DNA of 64,000 nt from Cylicocyclus nassatus (Eukaryota; Nematoda; Chromadorea; Rhabditida; Strongylidae): positions 63,522,127 through 63,586,126 of the forward strand of contig CATQJL010000305.1 of the NCBI GenBank assembly GCA_958299035.1, given 5' to 3'. The first letter of the stretch is position 1; every line of letters begins with the position of its first letter. Positions 1-11,218 of this stretch are shown here, in pieces. Position numbers and translations under genes: made by a program. The notes beneath the pieces are model-generated. The model ran no database searches. It was not told the origin of the DNA and was given only the letters and a program-made list of their open reading frames with translations.

Positions 1-3000
1 TTTAGCGAATTATTTTCTTTCAAATAGGATGGTGAAGTTCAAAGATCCGGCGGTTATCCAGTTTGCTACGGTTGAGGATAGTGAAAAAGCGCTGCGAACG
101 CATTCAAGTTGTGGTCGAAAAGTGGCTGATGTACGATCGAATGAATTTTGTGCGATGTTTACGGCGTATAATTTAGTATCTTCCTCGAATTTTCATTGTT
201 GGATGTGATGGTTGGAAGAATACAATTAACGTCACTATGACTTTTCGTGTCAAGTGGTATAAGCGACCATCCAGTGGGGTAGGAGTCGTGCAGGTATACG
301 GGTCACTTCCTCATCTGCTATATTGTGGGATGTGCAACTTTTAGTTCAACACTCCGAGTGACGCTAAGTTGGCGTCGGATGTATTCTTCTATCACGGGTA
401 TTTAGAAGCCGAGCGGCATACCTGGTTTGGGAGTGATATTGTAAGTGTGAAAATTTTAGTTTCGCATGTTTCAGGTGTAGTTTTCTCAATTGAGAACTTT
501 CAGAAGTCGATTAAGTACATATCTAACTGCTATCAATCTGATCGGCAATTTGATTATCATATTCGAGAACTTCTTGAGCCGAATGGCATCCACATTGTTC
601 GTGCTTATCTGGAAAGAGTTACCACATGTAGAAATGAGTGAGAAAATTTGTTTCCACTCTTTCTACGGATTTGCATGTGTTTTGGTTTTTAGTTTGAGTG
701 TGAAGGTACAACAACAGATCAGTCGCGCCGTAGCTGAGTATCTGATGAGGCGTCGCTTGTGGGATGGACATGTTCCTTTGTTACGTACGGAATGGAGAGC
801 TGTAAGCTTCGTAATTGTTGGTGATAAAGCTTTTGGACATTTTGTATTTTCAGCTGCTTTCCTCCAATGAGTTACCATGGCGTTGGCATGTGCTGGATGT
901 GGGGATAATGAGGATATTGCCACTCCCTGTGAGGCAAATCTGATATTTTATGATGTGGAACAAGGCCTAGATTTGGTGGATTTTCTTACGGAAGGCACGC
1001 CTGAGTTTGCGAAACTCTATGATGAGAGGTCCAGTGCATGTCAGAAGGTCTGTAAAGTTTCTTCTATGATGTTAGGAGGTGCTTATATGCAATATCTGAG
1101 TAAATCATGTGCTAGATATTTATAAAGCCAGTTTACTGGATAACAGTCCTAGTTACAAAAGAGGTGCGACTTGCTTGTGATTCTTTTATAAGGTGAGGTC
1201 GAAGATTATGGTTGTAATTATTTCTTGAATTTTTCTTAATGTAGGCAACTCAACGACGAAGAAACAGCGGCAGCTCACGCCACAAACGAGGAAATGAACT
1301 AGTTGAAAATTGTTGATTTAACATGGAATAAGGGCCACAATAACTGCGATGACGTTGATACCAGTATAGGAGAGCTGAGCGTGCAAGGATGGCCAGTACG
1401 GTAAGCTTTTGGTAAAAGTTCAAAATTGAGCTTCATAAGCAGAGCATTGTATTTCTAATGAGAAAATCTAAATTTTCTACTTTAGGCGTGTTCAGGAGGT
1501 GGCTACGCGTTTGGTATCATTGTTCGAAGGCACTTATATAAATTGCTCTGATGAAGTTTATGGACGCCTCTTATATGGGTAAGCTACAATATCAAATATT
1601 TTATCTTCTCCATTTGATCCAAGGTTATAGACACGGCGCGAAATACGTTGATTTTGTTCGTGAGAAGTTGCGCGGTAAAGTTGTCATCGATGTCGATCTC
1701 TTGCGAGAACGAATCACAGTAGTCGGAGAGTCGGCCTATTTGGCTAAAAAAAGTTGAAATTTTTCGCTCAAAACAGGTAACTGAAAAGCTCTATTGACCT
1801 TTTTGAGTTGTCTATCACTGCTTTATTTCAGACATGCTTTCAAGCTGAACGAAGTGATTACTCTTGGACCACCGCGCTATTTGTTCTACATGCGTGACGT
1901 ACTATGCTTCGGCGTCGGCATAGACAGACTGAGGTGGGTGGAAAATTTTTTGTTGTTGATGAATTAGGTTGATAATACATGTCTATAGGGAGATCTGCGG
2001 TGGAGCTGATTTGGAATTCGTTGACAATGTGGGCATTCAGTTCTCCGGGACTCTAGAACAGTACGAACTGTTGACAAATTATCTGGAAGAGGTTGACGAA
2101 CGGGTAGGTTACATATTCAGCTTACGGCAACTTTTAGCTCTTTTCCCAAATGCGTATAGTGATATTATCAAAAAAAGCTGGACGTTACAGCTTGTGAGGT
2201 CGAGTTCCACAACGAATGTCTCCTCAAAACCAACTTGTCCTGTGTGTTTATCACCAGTTAGCAATGCTTTTTATTCCCTCGAATGTGGTCACTACTACTG
2301 CTTGAAGTGCATCACTTTTCAGGTGAGGTCTTGAGTTTTTGAATTGCTGATGCATTCTTATTTACAAGCTTATAGGTGTCAACGATGATCAGGAACAGAC
2401 AGCTGCCCATACGGTGCGTTTATGATGACTGCGAAAAGCCCGTTGCTGTCAGTGACCTCAAGGTTGCTTAATTGGTCTATCATCCATTGTTTGCGTTTGT
2501 TGTTCTGAATAATTCCTGTTTAGGAGCTCATTCTTGGAGAAGAGCGTCTCCCCTGGCTAAGCGTTGAAAAATTGCGACCTTTGATTGACTGCAGTCTTGA
2601 TTGTATTATCCGAAAACATTCGCATTTAAAGCGGTGCCCAACTCCTGACTGCTTTGGTTTTTTCGATGTGTGAAGATGTTAATCTTTATGATCAGATCAT
2701 CATATTTATTCATCAATTTCAGGTTTCTGGAAAGTCTGGCGTGTTCCAGTGCGAATCATGTAAGAAAGAGAGATGCACAGGCTGCATGTTGGAACCTCAT
2801 GAAAATCTGACATGTGAAGAATATTCTAGACTCAGAAGTAAGCTTGATTTGGACAAATTTCATCCTTTCCTCACCTTTTCTTCAACAATTCTCTTACAGC
2901 TGATGGCGTAGCTTCACTCAAGGCGTATCTCAGCAAAAATGAAGGCAAAGCACGTGAATGTCCAACTAAAGGCTGTGGTGCCATCATTGAAAAAGGCGAA

Positions 3001-3296
3001 GGATGTTACCATATGCAGTGCACGATGTGCAATATTCACTTCTGCTGGCTCTGCGATTATACGGTAGGCGTTTGAGATTGCATTTACCTTACAAATTCAT
3101 GAGATTTTGATTTTAGAGTGATCAACAATCCAAAATCTATGGACATCTGCGAGAGAACCATGGAGCTATCGGCGCAGAATGGCCTGTCGATCTCGATATG
3201 CATCCAAACTTCCAAAGGCTCTTCGCACCAGCCCGCAGACTCGGCTTCATCGAGGCCGAAGACATACCGGACGACGTGGACGTGGACGTCGCGTAA
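1..3296 (+). CDS. RBR (RING1-IBR-RING2) E3 ubiquitin ligase, 3' portion of gene
   Basis: The last exons are clear: 2376-2462, 2524-2667, 2723-2837, 2900-3063 and 3117-3296 (stop TAA 3294), joined by GT-AG introns of about 50-60 bp. The RING1 exon ends at 2322 and shows CPVC and CGHYYC. The IBR follows (RCPTPDCFG, then CESC, CTGC and LTCEEY), then RING2 with ECPTKGCG, GCYHMQC and FCWLC; the Cys of GCYHMQC is where RBR ligases carry the catalytic thioester cysteine. RBR ligases pass ubiquitin from E2 to this Cys and then to substrate. The spacing after RING2 (HLRENHGAIG) resembles DEAH11/12-type helicase-RBR proteins more than classic ariadne. Upstream pieces at 28-210, 360-640, 690-1070, 1490-1600, 1620-1750, 1830-1935 and 1988-2103 look like earlier exons, but frames break between them and I cannot assign all splice sites. 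The 5' end lies outside the window. RBR call sure; parent class and intactness less so. Confidence 0.8.
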
Positions 3297-3886
3297 AATA
3301 GGGGTTGGTCATTTGTTATCCTTGTCTCATCCCTCTTTTCAGTTTTCGAGTAGAATGGTTTCGCAATGGTTTTGAAATTTTGTTTGTTTTGGCTGTTTCA
3401 GGTCACTTCTCTTCATTCCAGTGAAAGAATTTGTTTGTCATAATAGGTCATTATGGCGTAGATTATTACATTTTTCGGTGTTACAAAATCCGAAAAATAA
3501 TGTGCACCGAGCAAGACAGTTTGTCATTTCGACCATCTTTAGTAAGTATTCGTCGATTTCCTCTTTCCGCTGCAGTTTGCTTAGCGTTTTATGTCATCTT
3601 CGGTTTTCTCCTTCTTTTGTTCCTTTCTTGTTTACGATTATATTTGCTGAGAGTCGGAAAAAAGTTAGCACCTTTTGCATTCATATGTTCAAAAGGTTTT
3701 CTCAGCTACGTTGATTTGGTTTTTTCATAAGGAACCATCTTGTGAACTCTTCCTTTCGGTAAAACTCTCTGTCAATAATTCCCTCTGTAGATTTCAAGTT
3801 GGATAAGAATTTGGAATCTACCTATTTGATCTGGTATAGTCATTTTGATCTCGCACATCATGAAAAACAATCCTTGAGACTAAGAA

Positions 3887-3892
3887 AATAAA
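3887..3892 (+). terminator. Possible poly(A) signal
   Basis: AATAAA about 590 bp after the RBR stop codon. This is the first canonical hexamer I found downstream of the stop; the 3297-3886 stretch is AT-rich and contains no recognisable gene. Confidence 0.3.
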
Positions 3893-4060
3893 ACAAAAAG
3901 CTTGAAAACTTTTATAGAGATTACTTCTTTTAATAGAATAGCTGGCAGAAGAGAGCCTGAAATAACAAGCTCAACGCTTTGCAAATGTTGTTTGGAGCTC
4001 AATATTTTTCGTCCTTTGTAAATTAGGCCACACAATGTACGTCTATTATGGGTGCTATTT

Positions 4061-5440
4061 AGTTATTTTTGATACTCATGATTTACGTGTACTTTCTGCT
4101 TAGCATAATTATTGGTTTAACTTACTGTTGTACATTTCCTTTTTTTGCATTTATGCTTGTTGCTTATCTGAATCATAATCTAGTCAGGTTGCTGAAATTG
4201 TTATTCATTCATTCTATCTCGTCTCTTGCGTTTGTTCCTTTCTTAATTTGTTTTATTATTATATGAAAAGTTTCTACTGGTGCCACTGAGTTATTTTTGA
4301 TACTCAAAAATACGTGTACATTTATTACTTAGCGTACTTACGGGTTGGGTTTCACTTATCTTTGTCTGTTTCCTTTCTATGTATCTGTACTTGTTGCTTA
4401 TCTGAATCATAGTCTATTCATGTACCTGAAACTGTTTTCCTTTGTTTGTTGTTCGTAGTTTGTTTATTACTCATATGTAAGGTCTTTGTGGATGCTTCTG
4501 ACAAGGGAAGTAATTTCAATGGCCGTGGGCTTTTGATATGCAATGCATACCATCTGAAGTAGCTTCGAATGCTAATTCTAAATCTGCTTTTCTTTTCTGC
4601 GGACCGCTCTTCTGAAGAGAGTTATGGAGGCCTGAATATCCTGTTTTGGGGCACTCCTTGAGTTTGAGGAAGCTACTACTTGCGTTGGTGGTGCATTGGT
4701 GTAAAGGTTAGTAGTTGCCATTGAAGGTGAAAGGTAGTTCGAATCCGTTTGATTGAATTCATTTGAAAGGTTTTGGATTTATTTGAAGCGCCACTCCAAT
4801 GTTGTTCTCCTAGTAACTTGATGGGTAGTTACGTGCATGAGAATTGCGCGAAGGCTTTTTCCTTGAGTCACATTTGCCAAGGGCATTAAAGTATGTGTCT
4901 GGAGACTAATTAAAATGGTTTTTAAACTCACATTCGTAGTGCAAAATGGTACGCTCTGCACTGGATTCAAATCATTGGCCTTTCTCCTTCAATGGCAACA
5001 ATTGACGATTGCATCACTGCACCACCGAAGCACACAGCAGCGCTCTAATTTAAGGATCGCTTCCAATAAAGATTTTCAGGCTTCCACAACTCTCTTCAGT
5101 AGAGCGCTCCGCAGAAAAGGAAAGCAGATTCTGAATGCGCTTTCGAAGCTGCTTCAGAGAGTATGCATCGCATATCAAAAGGGCACGGCCATTGAAAGTA
5201 CATTCCTCTTAAGTCATTTTTGAAACTCAGAAAATACATGTACAGTTATAGGTGAGCATAGTTGTGGGTTGCGTTTCACTTATCTTCGTATTTTTTCTTT
5301 TTATGTATCTATGCTTGTTGGTTATGTGAATCATAGTCTATTCATGTTGCTGAAGCGGTTATCCATTCATTCTACTTCGTTTTTTCCGCGTTTTTCATGT
5401 TTTTAGTTTGTTTTATTAATATAATATAAAGATTCTAACT
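4061..5440. repeat. Three diverged direct copies of a ~215-bp repeat
   Basis: Copies lie at about 4061-4276, 4286-4500 and 5212-5440. All share the order ATTTTTGATACTCA-like start, a middle with CTTGTTGCTTATCTGAATCAT, and an end rich in TTTGTTTTATTA. Copies 1 and 2 are adjacent; copies 2 and 3 are separated by a palindromic element. No coding potential is visible. Confidence 0.6.
4514..5197. mobile_element. Palindromic non-autonomous element (foldback-type MITE)
   Basis: Left end TTTCAATGGCCGTG and right end CACGGCCATTGAAA are inverted, and homology continues inward for more than 130 bp on each side (4515-4650 against 5070-5197). It holds no protein. It sits exactly between two copies of the local direct repeat. 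I could not define a target-site duplication with confidence. Confidence 0.55.
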
Positions 5441-6692
5441 GCAAATTATGGACACAAACTACATGATGTTGCAATTGCCAGTGCATTCTTTGAATATTTT
5501 AATTACACATTTGTTGAATGCATTAAAAATTAGAATTAGCAATTTTGATTGCTTGAACTTGGGAGGCGGTCGATTGATATCCGGATAAGCTCTTTGAGGT
5601 TCCCTAGAAGTTCGGGCTTGTTCATCTTCGCTCTGGCTTCGTCTTTGTGAGAGCTCAGCAGGAGTAAAGCAACTTACCATGGTGCGAGGTATGCGCTGTT
5701 TCACGAGTACTGCAGTAAAGAAATTGTCAACTTACTCCTTTTTATTGAAAAATTTATCGTTTTTTCGTTTGCCTGTATTCTTTCCTATCTCCTCTTTAGT
5801 CTTTGCAAGTTCAAGTGCTCTTTTTCAAAATGCGCCCTGGCTGCGCTTCGAACAATGTGGGGTGTTCCATTTTTTGAGCCTTGAATTCAATGAGTTATTT
5901 ATTGCTTGCAAAAAGATCTAAATACCGTGGCAGGTAATAGTCGGATATTGTTTCATCTTGTCAATGCACAGGGTATAGAATGGATTTTCATATCAAGTTT
6001 CTGGACGCTTTGCGCGTGCATAATCTGAAAAATGTGCATTTTCGCAGACCTAAGCGGAACGAATTTTTTAAACTTTTTTGGGCATTTATTCTTGGTTCAT
6101 GGTCGTTTTTTTGAACGTGTATAGTGTGTTATGTAGATAGGGCTATCGCGCACTAAGATCACATTTCATAGCAGCCTGTTGCATTCGCGTTCGTTTTTGG
6201 TGCTTACGAGAATAACTGGCAGAAGTTTTTTTATAACCCAATATCTACAAATCGCAGGTAGCGCGAGGTACATTCTTTTCCATCATATCAAACGTATTTG
6301 AGTCTTTTATTATATGAATGAACAAGTTTTACAAGAGCATCTTCGTCTTTTCCAAGCTTACTTCACTTCTTTCAGAATCATTTCAAAAGTCGCGTATACG
6401 CATGTTTAGAACATTTCGGATTGAAAATTGCGAACACTTTTTTACCTTGGAAGGTATTCTTTCAATGATGTACATTCCACATTACATTTACATTACATTG
6501 TAGGTTTCCAGGTTGCGTATTATATCTCGAGAAATAATTATCGTGGAACTTTTATTGCCACGAAACGTGGCGAAGGTTATTGATCGGAAGGTAACCAAAT
6601 GGACAATCTTCGTGATCTCCGGAGGTGAGTGTTACTTGCTATCAACACTACTGGCTGAGTAGTTATGGAATTAACACAAGTTTCCGTATTTC
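5441..6692. other. AT-rich stretch, nothing recognised
   Basis: Short open frames occur but none shows a known motif, conserved splice pattern or repeat link to the rest of the window. Confidence 0.5.
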
Positions 6693-7227
6693 AACACGTT
6701 TCGGACCGCGAAATCGCGCGTGGCTGAAAGCAGTAAGGGAAATAAAGGGAGCCAATAAAGGGAGCTTATTTTATAGACTGTGTGCTACTCTGTGATATCA
6801 GCATGTGAGATAAGCTCTACACCGAAAGTTCTGAGTGAATTGGAAGCGTTTGAATTTCGTCCTTGTGAAGGACTTTTGTGCTTTCTTGAGATATAGAAAC
6901 AAGCACTCAGTTTGTAATATTGCCCAATAGTATCTACGTTGTCTAGAATACACATCATTACTGAAACTGCAGTTTTCTCCTTGAAATACGAAAAAAGAGA
7001 AGTTGCGACGTCGCACACGTTGTTCGCATTGCGGCCGTTCGTTGCAACTGTGTCCGATTTGTCCTCATATCTTAGACAAATATCGGCGGCATAGCTCTGC
7101 AGAGTCATTTGAAAAGGAGCTTGGCCTTCGATTTCATAATCTTGGACAAAAAGAAAAGCTGTAAACGTTAATAAGAGCTCTCAAACGCGCGTGCTGCACC
7201 ATGTGTAGCACCTGTCCGAAACGTGTT
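6693..7227. mobile_element. Possible TIR element
   Basis: A perfect 14-bp inverted repeat, AACACGTTTCGGAC at 6693-6706 and its complement at 7214-7227, bounds 535 bp. No transposase or clear target duplication was seen, so this rests on the termini alone. Confidence 0.35.
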
Positions 7228-7339
7228 AAGGAAGTATAATATATACCGATTGTTATCGGGTAAAGTCAACGGAATGATTACTCACTGTCTATAATAATGT
7301 TGAATGTGTACGAAAAAGCGTATGATGTATGATTGGGGA

Positions 7340-7715
7340 TAACCAATACATGCAGTTTGCGCTTCTTCTGGGTTTAAGGAATACGGTAGCAGAGATTGTG
7401 GACTTCGCTGTTTGGATTCTTTCGGGACTTAGGAATATGAAGTGGAGAGGGGCGGAGGTGGGCGGTGTTGACTTGGGGTACTTGGGGTATTATTGGGCAT
7501 AACTAGCATATACAGTTTACTTTTTGCCATTAAGCGATACGGTAACGGAGATGCTCGACTTCCACGTTTCGGTTCTTTCGGGATCTTCGATTATTGCGAA
7601 TATGAAGTCGTGAGCTCACAAAATCGGCGACAATCGCCGAGAAACTGCAGGCGAGTATTGCGATATGGTAGGTTACTGGAGGTGGGCGGCATAGACTTGG
7701 GATACTTATGCTTTT
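7340..7715 (+). repeat. Diverged tandem duplication
   Basis: The block around 7375-7480 (GATACGGTAGC-like, TTCTTTCGGGA, AATATGAAGT, GAGGTGGGCGG, GACTTGG) recurs in the same order at about 7538-7705. The second copy carries an extra ~70 bp. No function is visible. Confidence 0.45.
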
Positions 7716-8566
7716 CTGCTATAACGGAGCGATTGCTCGCTTTCAAAGCGATGTGCGTCGCGACTTGGACCTTGGGTTAATAGGAAGTTTTAGTATTGTT
7801 AGCTGCAAAAAGCTCAAGACACTCAAACTGGAGTGAACGGTGGTATTAGGGCAGTGACTGAAGTGGCGATAGTTGGCCACACAGGATACAACCGCGCTTG
7901 CAACGCGGTCGGCTTTAAGATTGGAGACTGCGGGAATAAGTTAATAGAAATGTATGGATTGCGACACTTTCATTAAGTACTGAGCGTCTTAGTCAGGGGA
8001 TTTACAACGGTGAGAGTCTGCGTGCGCAGCATTCATGCATCCTTAAGTGATGCTGTTTGTGCGCGTACGTAATGCAGCAGCCTTAAGGGGAAGCTGGTGT
8101 AGCTTAGTGATGAGGTTCAATTGTTGTATTGAATTTTGGATGTGTAAAATTATGTTATGCGTGGTCAAAACCGTAAACTAATGGTAAACTGTTTGATTTA
8201 GTTCTCAACGGAAGAGAAACGAATTATATTCGGTGAACAAGGGAACGAATACATTGTGGCGACCACGTACATAACGTTTTTCAAAATTGTCTTATTTGTT
8301 TCAAAAAAATTCATTTTGTTTGTGTGATGTTTCAAGTACAAGTTGTGTTTGGTGTGTGTATTAAGTTCCATATGTTTTGCGTTGTATCTTTGGTTTAGTT
8401 ACATACATGGTTATTGTTTCATTCATGAGATGTTTCAGAGGACAGTGCTTTCTGTCAGCATTACCGATATTATTGAGGATATCAAGGATAGGAAATCATC
8501 AACTGACGCCTAGGACATATCGTCAAAAGTCGAGTACTTGGTTGTCGCCGAAGGACAGCATTCGTG

Positions 8567-11218
8567 ATGGCGTTTACCCAGTGTGTGAGCGAGGCCAACA
8601 TGGTGTGTTTAGAAGGGAACGCATGGCTAAACGACGACGTTATTGTTGCGTTTATAACAAAGGTGGCGCATGGAACGATGTTTTCTTGTTTGGATCCTTG
8701 TTTGATACAGACAGGGGAATCCTATAGAATTTCGGCCTATCCTATGGTGACTGGGGAACTCTTGTTTCCACTGAACATGTATAGCGGAAGGCATTGGAGT
8801 CTTGCTTGGCTGCGAATTCTCCATGGGACTATTGTTCTATATGATTCAATGGCTCAGATGTATTCGTACTGTGCATCTATGCTTCCTGTTCCCGAAAAGA
8901 ATATGCTGGAAAGCGTTTGGCGGAAAGTAACGAATAGGCAGCTGCGAGGTATCATAGTTTCTGGAGCAGTGCATGTACAGAATGATGGCCACAACTGTGG
9001 AGTATTTGTATGCCTTTATGCTGAACGTTTGTGTAAAGGTGAGGAAACTGTTCAAGAGGATGCTACAGCGTCATTTTTATTGGCTTATCGTCAACACATC
9101 AGACAAGTTATTACAGGAAGTAGCTCAGTGACTCGTGGAATACATGGAGAATTTCCGCATACGGATATTAATGCAAACGTTTGCTTCTGTGAACCAGCGC
9201 AATACGGAATTTCTGCAAGCGCTATTGAGCATAGCGACATCGAGGATGGTGCTACTTCTGCAATCACTGCTGATCTTCAAGATGGCTGTAGTACTGTGAA
9301 CGATTTTGATTGGAATGAAGGATTCACGGAGAGTGAAGCTGTCGATGATTTTGCTCGAGCATCATTTTCTAATCATGTAATGTTGGAAAACATGTGGATT
9401 TCACCGTGCATACTTGCACAGTACTTGCGGAAAAAGTATGCATACCTTGATTATATACGCTTCATTGTCATCGATTGCGACGAGTGTTCGATTGGCGAAG
9501 ATGGGATGATTGAAGTGCAGTTGTTAGTTGTTTTATTCGCCACTAGAACGAAGCATCTGGGAGCTGTTGTTATAAGAAAGGAATTTCCCAAAAGTCATGG
9601 TGTGATCCTGGATTTTGTTGGAAAGCACATCGAGCATGTATTTCGACGTCGTTTGAAGGCCGTTGCTGTTATGCAAGGAATCGGGGACGTGTCATTTTTG
9701 AAATATCCTGTTATGAAAGATCCCAAGTGGTTACGTTTGGAAGTGCAGGCGACCGCTATAATTGGGTGGATAGACGGCTTCGTGAACGACGTAGATTTAA
9801 TCGTAGAAATTCCTGATGATGATTTTGTTCGCTACACTTGTGATGATATAGAGAGTGTGTTGAAAATCTCTCTTGTTCGAGAACGTAGTAGACGCAGTGA
9901 CAGAAGAAGGAATGCTGTTTGCGACAGGATTGACCCGGAGTTTTACACGATTGGAGAAATGAACAAGATATGTGGAGCGTGCGGTGCATTGCTGTTTCAA
10001 AAGGAGAAGCAATCTTCATGTTGTAACGGTGGAGAAGTATTTGTGCCTACTGAAGTTTTCAATCCGATTAGAGATCCTTTGTTGGAGTCATTTTGGAAAA
10101 CTATGTTGAGCAATGAGCAACTGTTCTACATGATTCGACCTTTGAATAATCTTCTGGCATGTGCTGGCGTGCAGCTGAATTTGCGGCAGTTCCCTGGAGG
10201 GTCTGGACAAAGGCCTTTAGTCTTGCAAGGGCGCTTTGATGTTGGGTTGTGTCATCTGAATGTCGACTCGGAGAGAGCTTCTTTTGCTCAAATATACATC
10301 GCCGATGACTTCAAAGTGCAACGATCTATACGGGAAGTAATGCAAAATTGGGAGACTAAAATCGATTATTCACTGATACAGAATGTGATGGCTATTTTGA
10401 AAAAGCATAATCCCATAGTGCAATCATACATGACTATGTATGAAATCTATATGGAAGAGTTGAAGAGATTTGGTAAGAAGAAAAACGAGAATATTCCTCA
10501 AGTTGTGATGAACATCAAGCAAAAGAGGGAAATTCCATCTGCAGTCATGAGAAACGTACACCCGGGAACACTTAATCTTCCCGTATTTGAAAATCAAATA
10601 GCAGCAATTTATTTGTGCAAAGATGGCGTCATGCCTTCTCACGAGGAGTTAAATGCGGGATTGATAATAAAGTCACGGGGTGGCAAAACGATTGCACCTC
10701 ATCATAGTTACAATATCGATGCACTTACGTACCCGTTGTACTTTCCTCGAGGAGAGCAAACATTTGTGAAGGATGCGTTACCTAAAAATCGTTCAAGAAA
10801 GCGTGCACGCGAGGTTGCTGGAGATTGTTGTAACGAGCAGTATCTTGAAGGCGTCTATACTGATGCAGGTGTTGATGACATGTATGAGGATGATGATGAT
10901 GGAGACGAGAATACACGGAGGAATAAGCAAGGGCGTAAATCATGTTTCATCTCTCGTCGGGAATTTGTCGTATACATCCTTGCTCGACGTGCAGATTTTC
11001 GTAATCATCGTATCATAGGAACTGGAAAACTTTACGCTCAGTACGTGTTGCACAGTTTTGCTCGCATCGAAGCAGACAGATTATGCGCTATTGGCAAACA
11101 TCTGACAGAGGTCCGGAGTACAACTGCAAGTGCTTTGTTCAAGTATCTGGATGGCAAGTTAAATGAAAAAGGCGTGAAGTTGGGAAAACTTGTTAATATG
11201 CCAAGAATATGTTGGTAG
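8567..11218 (+). CDS. Helitron protein, N-terminal part: ULP1-type cysteine protease plus Helitron N-terminal domain
   Basis: A continuous 883-codon frame from ATG 8567. Residues 18-150 are a C48/ULP1-like protease: WLNDD at 20-24, HWSL with H76, YDS with D93, and QNDGHNCGVFVC with Q138 and C144. The His-Asp-Cys triad and the oxyanion Gln are all present. After an unassigned middle of about 300 residues comes the Helitron signature KICGACGALLFQ...CCNGGEV (a Cys-rich, probably metal-binding segment), then RQFPGGSG, FAQIYIADD and TYPLYFPRG, which precede the Rep core in Helitron proteins. The frame stops at 11216 just after the point where the sequence continues in the +1 frame (VGSRNWYQRLYSDAMA), so the loss is one frameshift near 11205. 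ULP1 domains cleave SUMO-type isopeptide bonds; here the role is unknown. Helitron identity is firm; whether the protease is active cannot be told. Confidence 0.85.
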   Translation: MAFTQCVSEANMVCLEGNAWLNDDVIVAFITKVAHGTMFSCLDPCLIQTGESYRISAYPMVTGELLFPLNMYSGRHWSLAWLRILHGTIVLYDSMAQMYSYCASMLPVPEKNMLESVWRKVTNRQLRGIIVSGAVHVQNDGHNCGVFVCLYAERLCKGEETVQEDATASFLLAYRQHIRQVITGSSSVTRGIHGEFPHTDINANVCFCEPAQYGISASAIEHSDIEDGATSAITADLQDGCSTVNDFDWNEGFTESEAVDDFARASFSNHVMLENMWISPCILAQYLRKKYAYLDYIRFIVIDCDECSIGEDGMIEVQLLVVLFATRTKHLGAVVIRKEFPKSHGVILDFVGKHIEHVFRRRLKAVAVMQGIGDVSFLKYPVMKDPKWLRLEVQATAIIGWIDGFVNDVDLIVEIPDDDFVRYTCDDIESVLKISLVRERSRRSDRRRNAVCDRIDPEFYTIGEMNKICGACGALLFQKEKQSSCCNGGEVFVPTEVFNPIRDPLLESFWKTMLSNEQLFYMIRPLNNLLACAGVQLNLRQFPGGSGQRPLVLQGRFDVGLCHLNVDSERASFAQIYIADDFKVQRSIREVMQNWETKIDYSLIQNVMAILKKHNPIVQSYMTMYEIYMEELKRFGKKKNENIPQVVMNIKQKREIPSAVMRNVHPGTLNLPVFENQIAAIYLCKDGVMPSHEELNAGLIIKSRGGKTIAPHHSYNIDALTYPLYFPRGEQTFVKDALPKNRSRKRAREVAGDCCNEQYLEGVYTDAGVDDMYEDDDDGDENTRRNKQGRKSCFISRREFVVYILARRADFRNHRIIGTGKLYAQYVLHSFARIEADRLCAIGKHLTEVRSTTASALFKYLDGKLNEKGVKLGKLVNMPRICW

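Noticed and set aside
5679..5921. Short frame at 5679-5921 as a small gene
   Set aside because: No conserved feature, low-complexity hydrophobic composition typical of AT-rich non-coding DNA.
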